From Saprospiraceae bacterium (GTDB lineage Bacteria > Bacteroidota > Bacteroidia > Chitinophagales > Saprospiraceae): DNA of 64,000 bases. Shown piece by piece: positions 55,751-64,000 of this stretch. The first letter of the stretch is position 1, and each line of letters starts with the position of its first letter. The position numbers and the translations under genes were made by a program. The stretch lies in the NCBI GenBank assembly GCA_016714085.1, contig JADJNW010000003.1:186001-250000 (forward strand), in the 5' to 3' direction. The notes under the pieces are model-generated. The model had not been told where the DNA came from. It searched no databases and saw only the letters and a list, made by a program, of their open reading frames with translations.

Positions 55751-58486
55751 TCAATTGCTCTTTATTTCCAGTACGCTTTCGTTTAACCCTGCTGCTTTTG
55801 CAGTAACTTTGATCGTACCTTTCATGCCTTTTTTTGAACGGACGATTGCTAATGCAAGTCCATTAAATGCCTTTCGTTTCAGCGAAGGGAACTCCTCCAT
55901 ATCCGTCGGGTCGCCATTATCGGTAGCGATGATTTCTCCTGGGCCTTCGATGCTAAATTCAATTAAATTATTAGCATTTGCAATGAATAAACCATTGTTA
56001 TCCAGTATTTTTATGGTAATAAAAGATAAATCTTCGCCATCTGCTTTTATTTCAATCCGATCCGCTTCTGCTTGGAGCTTTGATGGCTGCTCGGTTGTTT
56101 TCACAATTTGCTCTGCCCAGGATTTCCCATTTTTATAAGCGACCGCTTTCAGTTCACCAGGTTCGTATTTTACATCATCCCAGCGAAGCCGATATTCGTA
56201 AGCGCCTTTTTTCTTTCTGCCCAAGGGTTTTCCATTGAGAAATAGCTCCGCTTCATCGCCGGAAGTAAAGATATGCACTGGCGTCACTTCGCCTATACGA
56301 TCTGGCCAATTCCAATGCGGCAAAATATGTACCATCGGCAAATCCGGCCGCCAACGTGATTGGTAGAGATAAAAACGATCTTTTTTGAAGCCTGCCAAGT
56401 CGATAATTCCAAAATAAGAGCTGCGTGCCAGGTAATACGGCGTCGGTTCGCCAAGATAATCCCATCCTGACCAGACGAATTCGCCCGCCACATAGGGATG
56501 GCGGTCTTGAGAAGCAAAAACCTTATCTGCTGAAGAGCCGAAAGGGGCAGTATAAAGCTCGTAAGCGCTCACATATTTTGTTTTAGGATCTCCGCCTGAG
56601 CCATCTTCAGAAGGAGCACTTATTCCATTAAAAACAGGGAATAAATAAGTACCTCTTGTACTCAAAGCGGCAGCTGTTTCACTACTCACGATTACCTTAT
56701 CAGGAAATTTTTCACGAAAAGCTGGATATAAAGGAGTTGTTTTAATTCCTCGTAAATGTGTATAAGCAGGCGCATCTCTGATGCCTTCGCCTTGATAATT
56801 CAAGCTTATCATATCTATGGCTTCGGGAAAAGGCATACCGGGTTTGGCATAGTTCATCGAAGCGGTAGAAGGGCGAGTCGGGTCTTCGTCTTCAACAATA
56901 GCGCGCAATTTTCGAGATAAATCTGCTCCCGCTGCTTCCGTATATTGCTCCCCAACTTCATTGCCATAACTCCATATTATAATAGAAGGATGATTGCGAT
57001 CACGCCGAATAAAAGACCGAAGGTCTTGCTCGTACCAATCGGAAAAAATCAAATGAAAATCAAGTGGTGTTTTCTTTCTTTCCCAGGAATCAAAAACTTC
57101 ATCCACCACGAGGAAGCCCATTTTATCTGTCAAATCAAGCAATTCAGGTGCCGGTGGATTGTGTGCCATGCGAATGGCATTGCAGCCTAATTCTTTCAGA
57201 ATTTCCAATTGCCTTTCCGCAGCCCGAAGGTTGAAAGCAGCTCCCAAAGCCCCCAAATCATGATGTTGATTCACACCTTTAATCCGAATTGCTTCGCCAT
57301 TAACTAAAACACCTTTTTCAGCATCAAATGCCAGCGAACGAATGCCAAAGCGTGTCTCATATTCATCTAATACTTTTCCATTTGAATATAAACGACTTAC
57401 AGCGACATAAAGGTTCGGCAGCTGCGTGGGCGGCGGGCCCCAGAGCAAAGGATTTTGAACAAGAACCGAGTTTTTCAGCACCGATGTTTTCTGAGCGGGG
57501 ACAGTAAAAGATAAGTTTGGAAATTTTGCAACTGGTTTCCCAATACGTTGTAAATCTGTGTCTAATGAATAGATTTCTGTTACAATATTTATATTTTGCT
57601 CCGAATCAGAATCGTTATCGATTTTAATTTCTAAATCTACTTTTGCTGATTGTTTTGAAACTTCTTTGGTCGTTACAAAAATCCCCCAATGTGCGACGTG
57701 TACGCGATTCGTCTTGGTCAACCATACATTGCGATAAATGCCGCCGCCCGGATACCATCTGGAAGAATTTGGTGGATTGTCCACTCGGATTGCCAATTGA
57801 TTATCACCGCCTGGCTTGAGGTAAGGCGTTAGATCGAGCCGAAAAGAATTGTAGCCATAGGGCCAGCCGCCTACCAAATGTCCATTCAGCCAGACTATGG
57901 CATAAGACATGGCACCATCTATATCCAAAAAAATCGATTTACCAGCATCTGATTTAGGAATATCCAGCTTTCGGCGATACCAAGCTACGCCATGACTTGG
58001 AAGTCGTCCTATGTTGTTGCCAACTTCAGCGTCCCAACCCTCCAGAAAAGGACCTTTGATTGCCCAATCGTGCGGCAAGTTCACTGCCTCCCAGGCGTTA
58101 TCGTCAAAATCAGGTTGCACAAAAGGAAAATCACTTCCGGGGTTACCTGCTGGGCGTATATAATGTTTTGAAGGATCTTTAATAAAATCATTACTTGTAG
58201 GTAATATCCAATCTTTCAACACTCGTTGAGTGGACTCCACATCCACCGCTTCGGTTGGTTTGGAATCAGCATCTTTATTATCATTGCGATCTGTAACCTC
58301 GGGGCGAATATCGTAAATCAAAGAGTCTGGCTCGGATGTATATTTTATAAAGCGCCAGCCATCATTAATAGAAATTCGTTCTCTATGTTTAGAATGGGAG
58401 ATAAGGTCTTTTTGACAAGACCATGATAATGAAATACCAAATAGAAAGAGAAACAATTTTGAAAAGTGTCGAAAACTAAAAATCAT
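55751..58486 (-). CDS. GH2 family beta-galactosidase-like lipoprotein
   Basis: A 911-residue enzyme with a lipobox-like SLSWSC near residue 24. GH2 sugar-binding domain: NLPHDWAIKGPFLEGWD, VAWYRRKLDIP and WLNGHLVGGWPYGY. Ig-like domain, then the TIM barrel: RIKGVNQHHDLGALG, IRMAHNPPAPELLDLTDKMG, acid/base Glu510 in WSYGNEVGEQ and nucleophile Glu603 in VSSETAAAL. The C-terminal domains include FTSGDEAELFLNGKPLG. An N-terminal stretch (~35-95) rich in charged residues is unusual. Substrates in GH2 include beta-galactosides, beta-glucuronides and others; which one applies cannot be told. It follows the esterase gene. Confidence 0.93.
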   Translation of the reverse strand: MIFSFRHFSKLFLFLFGISLSWSCQKDLISHSKHRERISINDGWRFIKYTSEPDSLIYDIRPEVTDRNDNKDADSKPTEAVDVESTQRVLKDWILPTSNDFIKDPSKHYIRPAGNPGSDFPFVQPDFDDNAWEAVNLPHDWAIKGPFLEGWDAEVGNNIGRLPSHGVAWYRRKLDIPKSDAGKSIFLDIDGAMSYAIVWLNGHLVGGWPYGYNSFRLDLTPYLKPGGDNQLAIRVDNPPNSSRWYPGGGIYRNVWLTKTNRVHVAHWGIFVTTKEVSKQSAKVDLEIKIDNDSDSEQNINIVTEIYSLDTDLQRIGKPVAKFPNLSFTVPAQKTSVLKNSVLVQNPLLWGPPPTQLPNLYVAVSRLYSNGKVLDEYETRFGIRSLAFDAEKGVLVNGEAIRIKGVNQHHDLGALGAAFNLRAAERQLEILKELGCNAIRMAHNPPAPELLDLTDKMGFLVVDEVFDSWERKKTPLDFHLIFSDWYEQDLRSFIRRDRNHPSIIIWSYGNEVGEQYTEAAGADLSRKLRAIVEDEDPTRPSTASMNYAKPGMPFPEAIDMISLNYQGEGIRDAPAYTHLRGIKTTPLYPAFREKFPDKVIVSSETAAALSTRGTYLFPVFNGISAPSEDGSGGDPKTKYVSAYELYTAPFGSSADKVFASQDRHPYVAGEFVWSGWDYLGEPTPYYLARSSYFGIIDLAGFKKDRFYLYQSRWRPDLPMVHILPHWNWPDRIGEVTPVHIFTSGDEAELFLNGKPLGRKKKGAYEYRLRWDDVKYEPGELKAVAYKNGKSWAEQIVKTTEQPSKLQAEADRIEIKADGEDLSFITIKILDNNGLFIANANNLIEFSIEGPGEIIATDNGDPTDMEEFPSLKRKAFNGLALAIVRSKKGMKGTIKVTAKAAGLNESVLEIKSN

Positions 58487-58572
58487 TATGTTTTAATATG
58501 ATTCAGTAGTTAATTAAAAAATTTTAAATTTTATAAACATTACATCATTTTCTTTAATTAAACCAATTTCAT

Positions 58573-59112
58573 TTACTTCTTTGTAAAATTGGGCTTACAA
58601 ATATTTAATGCTTTTTTCTCCTGCAATTCTTCAGGACCATATATATGGCTGGTAATGTTGATTTTATCAAGCAAAGCTCCGTCTTCGCGATAAGCAATGG
58701 TAAGCGTATGTTCGCCTGCTTTCAGTTCCATCTTTCTCAAAGATGCCCATTGCCAGCCTACGGTTCCCAGCCCATTGGCAGTTGTAAATTCGCCGTCATC
58801 AATCTTGATCCAAAATGAATCATCATTTGAAGAAGGGCAATTGACGCGAGCAAATAAATAATATAGGTTGTCTTTGGTAACTGAAAATGGAATGGTAATG
58901 ATGCTTTCAGTACCAGTAGGCGCTGATTGCGAACTGTTTAAGCCAGCCTTAATCGTTACATAAGTTCCATTTGATGCTTCAGCATTCATAAATATTTCCC
59001 AGTCCGAGCCATAGTTTGCACACTCCGGCTCAAAGAAAATCGACTCCACATTTGTGGTATCTACTGCTGGAAAGCTAGAGTTTCCTGTTCCCCAACATTC
59101 AAAACATCTTTT
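58573..59112 (-). pseudogene. Carbohydrate-binding-like tail cut from the CE15 esterase by a stop codon
   Basis: After the esterase TAG at 59115-59113 the same frame stays open for 179 codons. It encodes KRCFECWGTGNSSFPAVD, then FFEPECANYGSDWEIFMNAE, IPFSVTKDNLYYLFARVNCP, FWIKIDDGEFT and LKAGEHTLTIAYREDGALLD. This is the pattern of a CBM6/CBM35-like beta-sandwich that binds a sugar polymer. The only in-frame starts are internal (a GTG at 59049), so on its own it lacks a signal peptide. It most likely belonged to the esterase as its C-terminal module. Confidence 0.6.
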
Positions 59113-60309
59113 CTAATCAACATCCTCAAAAGGATGAACTTGAACATCCGTATTTGCTGTTGTTTTGCCAAGAAGGAATTTATCCACAAAAGCTTCTACC
59201 TCAGGATACTGGCTTTCAGGGAGTGCACAGTGAGGATGTCCTGCAACAATCGAAAAGCCAAATCGATCCGGCACGCCAAAAGCTTTCCAGACCTCATGGG
59301 CAGCCCTACAGGATACATAGCCAGATTCTTCCGCTAACCATTCATAATCTGGATTTCCCAGCACTAACAATGCCCGAGGCGCCACCATTGCCATAAGCTC
59401 ATGATGGTCAAGAGGTAATTTCGGAACTGCATTAGCAAATTGGAACATATCTTCCATGAACCAAGCGCGACTGGTACTGCCAAGCGTTTCTACGTTACCT
59501 AAGGTTTGCGAGACGCGCCAAGCCGCCGCACCACCGCCTCCTGGTTCTTGGGCAATCGTAAGTGCGATGCGCTCATCAAACGCTCCGGCAAAAAGCGCCA
59601 TTTTGCCCGCAAAAGAACAGCCGGTTATAGCCAAATGCTTCAAATCTATATTTACATCCTTTGCGACCAATTCCAGTCCATCGATAATGCGACTTACGCC
59701 CCATGACCAAGCGCTGTAAGCCCCGATATTGGTCAGATCAGGATAAAGTTTATTAATTGGCTCCTTGCCACGCGTTTGCGTATGCGCCATGACCTGCCCA
59801 AAATTATATGAAATAGTTGCAATGTTGCGATCATTAAATATACTTGCTGGGAGACTCCCAGTGCCTCTACCAATTCCGATTACTGCTGGAAACGGTCCAT
59901 CTCCTTCCGGCAATTTAATAACCGAAGTCAAGGTAAGCGTATTTCCATTCACTGTAACGTTCACGGTCAATGTGTCATTCTCGAAGCTGGCGGTAATATC
60001 ATCAGGGCGAGTTGGCTTTTTCCCAATCTCATAATGCTCGATTTCCGCTTTGATTTCTGCGCGGCGACATTGCCAGTCTTCAAAATAGGTAACCCGACCG
60101 CTCCCGTCAGACCATTCAAACGGATCGGTCAAAGGTCGGATAGTAGGAAGTTCATTAAAAGTAGGTAAAACTGGCGCTGCACAATTTGCCCCTGTGTTTT
60201 CAAGCGTATAAACGAGTGGAACTTGTTGGCAGTATAAATCAACGATCAAAAAAGGGATTAATAAAAATAGAAAAATTATGCTATGAATGAAGCGATTCAT
60301 TTGTTGCAT
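59113..60309 (-). CDS. CE15 glucuronoyl esterase, exported
   Basis: A 398-residue exported alpha/beta hydrolase. The ATG at 60309 gives a good signal peptide (MQQMNRFIHSIIFLFLLIPF); an ATG at 60354 would put a charged leader ahead of it. The family nucleophile motif G-C-S-x-x-G-K is present as ITGCSFAGKMALFAGAFDER, with GIGRGTGSLP (oxyanion region), AQEPGGGGAA, LVLGNPDYEWLA and the catalytic His in VAGHPHCALPES. CE15 enzymes cut the ester between glucuronic acid on xylan and lignin alcohols. It ends at a TAG directly followed by an in-frame sugar-binding-like tail. It lies between susD and the GH2 gene. Confidence 0.9.
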   Translation of the reverse strand: MQQMNRFIHSIIFLFLLIPFLIVDLYCQQVPLVYTLENTGANCAAPVLPTFNELPTIRPLTDPFEWSDGSGRVTYFEDWQCRRAEIKAEIEHYEIGKKPTRPDDITASFENDTLTVNVTVNGNTLTLTSVIKLPEGDGPFPAVIGIGRGTGSLPASIFNDRNIATISYNFGQVMAHTQTRGKEPINKLYPDLTNIGAYSAWSWGVSRIIDGLELVAKDVNIDLKHLAITGCSFAGKMALFAGAFDERIALTIAQEPGGGGAAAWRVSQTLGNVETLGSTSRAWFMEDMFQFANAVPKLPLDHHELMAMVAPRALLVLGNPDYEWLAEESGYVSCRAAHEVWKAFGVPDRFGFSIVAGHPHCALPESQYPEVEAFVDKFLLGKTTANTDVQVHPFEDVD

Positions 60310-60446
60310 AGGAAATTTATTGTGTAGCCTAAAGAAAAAATGTTCCGGGCGCATACTTTTGTTGAATATTCAAAAAATACGCCCGGAGCAGTATAATGTA
60401 TGAAATTAGAAAACTTTTATTCCCAGTATAAAGCCTGTATAACTAT

Positions 60447-62259
60447 TTAGTAACCAGGATTCTGTGGAAATTTTACCCTCAACGACCAAATCAATTTGCC
60501 CTTGAGGTATTGGTCTCAGCATATGGAAATCCTGAATAAATTGACCTGCCTCTGGATTCCATTCTTTAACCCTCCGAACCAAGGAACGCGTACGAACCAA
60601 ATCATGCCATCTTTGCCATTCACCGTAAAACTCGCGGGTACGTTCATCCAAGATAAAATCAAGGGTAACATCTGACTCAGATATTTCCATTGCCAAAGCA
60701 GCAGCTTCGTTTTCTGCAGGAGTGTTGGTCTTTTGAATGCAGCACGTCTTCTGATTACATTAATGAGATCCTTAGCCTCCGTAAGTCTGCCAGCTTTAAA
60801 AGCTGCCTCTGCTCCTATCATGTACACATCGGCAAATCGATATATCACAACTGGTCTGGAGGACGGGTCATTGATATTTGAACCACGGCTCGGATCCATA
60901 AATTTCCTCACAGAAGGGAAATAAGCATTAGTCCACAATCTTGGTGGAATAATAATGCCTTTAAAAGGTCTTGTGCCAATAAATTGCGGTGCCTCTGGTA
61001 TATCATAGTCCGGCATCCAGATCGCAGTATCTACACCGATCTGCATGGTATAGCTAATGCCTCTGCTATTATTTGCAGTGGTTGCGTTGTTGGTTATAGC
61101 TACATTAGAAATCCAGGTAGTATAAAATGTATTGTAAAACCTAGAATCAACATTGCGATTTACAAATGCCCTATCCAAGAAGTAGTTTTTTCCAGCATTT
61201 GATCCTGAAGGCCATACATAACTATTGGGTCTAATACGAATGTAAGGACGACCATAATAAGAATCTCTAACCATGCCGGAAGGTCCATTATTTACAAGGT
61301 TCCCGGAGGCATTTAAATAAGAGTTAATACCACTATTAGAAGGATAATTCCAGTTTGTAAACCAAGGTGTAAGGTTCTGTGCTGCCCCACCCGAAGCGCC
61401 ACTGCCTACGGTATAATAACAGAATTTTGGATCTTTACAGTGGTCACTAACAAACATGGTTTCTTTACCATAATCATTGGCAGGATTAAACGTATCTGCA
61501 TAGTCTTGCCAAAGATCAAGCCCATAGGTAGCTTTATTAGCAATAATATCTGCACATAAAGTGTAAGCTTTTGAAGTCATCCGTGGTATTATTGAGCCAA
61601 CCTCTGGTCAAATATGCTTTAGCAAGTAAATATTGTGCTACAGGTTTAGAAGCTGCTTTATCTAGAAATGGTGCAGTGGGCGTGTTTGGTAAATCAGCAG
61701 CTGCCTCCGTAAGATCCTGAATGATTAACTCATAAACCTGAGCCACTGGCTGGCGGGAAGCAGCCTGAGAAGGTACGGTAATAAATTCGGTGTTAAGTGG
61801 CACATCACCAAACGTTTGCACCAAATAAAAATACCAAAAAGCTCTTAAAAACTTTGCTTGTGCCAAGTATTGCTTTTTTGTTGCTTCTGGTAAATCTACG
61901 GATTGTCCAAATTCCAATACGCCATTCAACGTATTAATATCCCGATAGGCAATATTCCATGCTGCACCAAAATTGGATCCATTCAGTCCATTATAATTAT
62001 GAGATTGAATACCACTGGCGCTTGCAGCGGCGAGATGCTCATCTGTGCCAGCCATCATCTCCGTTGTAAAACCCTCCGTACCCCATACTGCTCTTATATC
62101 GTTATAAACGCCAACGATGCCACCCAATACCCCGGCCGGTGTATTGAAAAGCGAAGGTACGATGGATGATTCAGGATTTTCCTCCAAAATATCTGTGCAG
62201 CCGTTATTAAAAAGAACGAGTGCCGATATTAATATTATAATATATTTGCGAACTTTCAT
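60447..62259 (-). CDS. SusD/RagB-family glycan-binding lipoprotein (frame broken three times)
   Basis: About 603 residues over four frame segments. Lipoprotein signal with NNGC; SusD TPR-type core: QAKFLRAFWYFYLVQTFGDV, IIQDLTEAAADLP, VAQYLLAKAYLTRGWLN. Indels: one extra base in TTTT at 61569-61572 (restores DDFKAYTLCADII), one missing base at 60725-60726 (restores FKRPNTPAENEAAALAMEIS) and one extra base in TTTT at 60471-60474. The last restores the typical SusD C-terminus FPQNPGY with its stop at 60447-60449, which strongly supports the repair. The protein sits on the outer membrane as the lid of the SusC transporter and binds oligosaccharides. Three homopolymer indels in one gene point to sequencing error. 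Confidence 0.92.
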
Positions 62260-62281
62260 ATTATGAAAATTTTATTTTTTT

Positions 62282-64000
62282 TTAGAATGATAAATTAAGC
62301 CCAAAAGTCATGATACGAGTTGTTGGGTTATTCAGATTGACACTGATTTGTCTGGCGGTTACAGTCGCGCCCGTCGAACCCGTCGAATTTACTGCGCCAC
62401 CATATCCATTACCTTCAGGGTCAACGACTAAACCTGAGTCATATAATGGTGAATAAAGAATAAAAGGATTCGTGATATTGGCATAAATACGCAGTGTACT
62501 AATATTGGCTTTTTTCAGTAGTTCACTTGGCAGCGTATAACCTAAATTGATACTGCGGATTTTGATAAATGAACCATCGCGATAGCCAAGCGTAGAGCCA
62601 AAGAGCAATCTATCGGTACCTGCATCCGGTGCAGGGAATTCATTAGTCGGATTTTCTTCTGTCCAGTAGTTTACTTTTACCTGATTGACGCGACCTTGAT
62701 TGAAGAAAGGATAACCATTCGCTCCGCCATCTGCGGTAAGGTAAGGTACCAATACCATCATGCCCATTCTTGCATGTGCTACTACAGATAGGTCAAAGCT
62801 TTTAAATCGGAATCTGTTGGTCAAACCTCCTTCCCAATCTGGTTGGAAATCTCCTAATATCTGACGATCGTTAGCATCTATTCTACCATCGCCATTTACA
62901 TCTTCCACTCTCACCTGACCAGGGAATTGTACAGGAGACGTTTGCTTTGCTAATGCCCCACTTTCTTGGTCAGATAGTTGCCAGATACCAATCTTTTTAT
63001 AATCATAAATCACATTCAGCGGTTGTCCTACAAACCACCCATTACCTATATTTTGCATTTCTGCTGGTGTGGTCAATTCTGTGATTTCTTCTCTGTTAAA
63101 GAAGAAATTCAGATCGGTCTCCCATTCAAATCCTGAATTTGTCCGAACATTTAGACTAGACAATGCCACCTCTAAACCTCTACCGCGGGTCTTGCCTAAA
63201 TTTTTGAAAGTAGAACCTGCGCCATTGCTAGGCGGCAAACTTACTTGAAGCAGAATATCCTCGGTATTTTGCTCGTACACATCAACGCTACCAGTAATGC
63301 GATCATTGAATAATCCAAACTCCAAGCCTACATCCCATTGGTTAGTGGATTGCCAACCAAGACTGGAGTTAGCCAGGTCGGTTACCAAATATCCAAGCTG
63401 TTGACCTGCAACACTGGTACCAAAATTATAAAAATTACTGCTCAAAGAGCCTAAGGTTGAATAAGCCCCTACGTTGCGGTTACCCGAAATACCCCAACCG
63501 CCTCTGATCTTTAAATTAGAAATTAATTTGTTGTCCTTCAAGAAAGATTCTTCTGATAAGTTCCAGCCAAGACCAAAGGCCGGATAGGTAAAGTATTGAT
63601 TGCCAGGCGCCAGCGTGGAGGATCCATCCACCCGCAAAGTAGCAGTCAATAAATATTTATTGGCAAAGGAGTAATTGACACGCCCCATATAGGAAATCAA
63701 TCCCACTTCGGAAAAACTGTTGTTATTAGGATCTGCTACCGGCTGACCTGCGGCAAGGGAAAAGTTGGAATTCTTGATATAGTCAGCAGGTACGCCTGTG
63801 ACTGTAAATCTACTGCCTTTGAAGTGATCTTTGTAACCTCAAACAAGCCGATAAATCCAATTTTATGCTTTGCACCAAATGTCTTATCGTAATAAAGCAG
63901 GTTTTGGAGGTTATAACTCCAAGCTTCTGCATTGCTGATGCTGGCATTAGAAGAAGATTGTACTTGGGCAGTATTGACATATGTAAGAATACCATTATAG
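62282..64000 (-). CDS. SusC/RagA-type TonB-dependent transporter, 5' end outside window (frame broken once)
   Basis: The C-terminal ~573 residues of a SusC-like outer-membrane barrel: VNYSFANKYLLTATLRVDGS, FTYPAFGLGWNLSEESFLKD, LKIRGGWGISGNRNVGAY, NQWDVGLEFGLFNDRITGSV, and the end NPTTRIMTFGLNLSF. One base is missing in TTT at 63830-63832; restoring it joins GLFEVTKD to HFKGSRFTVTGVPADY. The plug and TonB box lie beyond 64000. The gene is 22 bases before susD, the usual order. It imports the oligosaccharides that the downstream enzymes release. Confidence 0.93.

Noticed and set aside
23779..59115. Reassigned TAG or TGA codons
   Set aside because: Most long genes here are free of internal TAG and TGA, and both codons end other genes in normal positions. 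Three isolated cases do not support an altered code.
1..64000. tRNA, rRNA or CRISPR arrays
   Set aside because: I read the gaps for clover-leaf ends, rRNA signatures and regularly spaced repeats and found none; gaps are short and mostly explained by hairpins or word repeats.

Overview
The window is a piece of a Bacteroidota chromosome. The evidence is a SusC/SusD pair with secreted glycoside hydrolases, many exported proteins and lipoproteins, almost no Shine-Dalgarno sequences, a few promoter-like sites of the TTTG / TAnnTTTG type, and moderate-to-low GC. The gene style and the short word-like intergenic repeats recall Saprospiria (Haliscomenobacter/Lewinella relatives), but that placement is inference.

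Positions 9-33267 (+) hold a LuxR-type regulator followed by a contractile injection system (CIS) of the extracellular/PVC-like class. In order: PAAR tip, DUF4255 cap adaptor, an unknown protein with a CBM5/12-like module, sheath, two tube proteins, a 65-aa DUF5908 protein, LysM tube-baseplate protein, VgrG spike, gp25-like protein, two large baseplate-J-type proteins, a giant putative fibre/baseplate protein, the tape-measure protein, a DUF4157 cargo protein with a cut-off histidine-rich toxin tip, an immunity-like gene, the Pvc15-type AAA+ ATPase, then a membrane protein, a CAP-domain lipoprotein, a peptidoglycan-binding/lysozyme-like protein and a metacaspase-lipase fusion. There is no capsid, terminase or type VI membrane complex, so this is neither a prophage nor a T6SS.

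Positions 33374-43012 hold a purple-acid-phosphatase-like enzyme, an aldo/keto reductase, a TPR histidine kinase with its response regulator, and several small exported or membrane proteins including an HTTM-like protein. Positions 43034-47070 (-) carry a lipocalin-like exported protein, argS and glnS. A candidate structured RNA lies at 47186-47281, followed by a gamma-glutamyltransferase lipoprotein, an AraC-type membrane regulator and a serine beta-lactamase-like hydrolase. Positions 51926-64000 (-) are a polysaccharide utilisation locus: susC (cut by the window end), susD, a CE15 glucuronoyl esterase, GH2, GH43 and GH3, pointing to a xylan-type substrate.

A striking property is the number of broken reading frames. 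The sheath (twice), VgrG, the large baseplate protein, the putative fibre protein, probably the DUF4157 start, the HTTM-like gene, argS, susD (three times) and susC each contain single-base indels, mostly in or beside short homopolymers. Three more genes are cut by in-frame stops: the DUF4157 toxin, its immunity-like neighbour and the CE15 esterase. Because argS is normally essential and is also broken, most indels are best read as uncorrected sequencing errors. The adjacent stops in the toxin and immunity genes may be real. Coordinates given for broken genes span the whole inferred gene.
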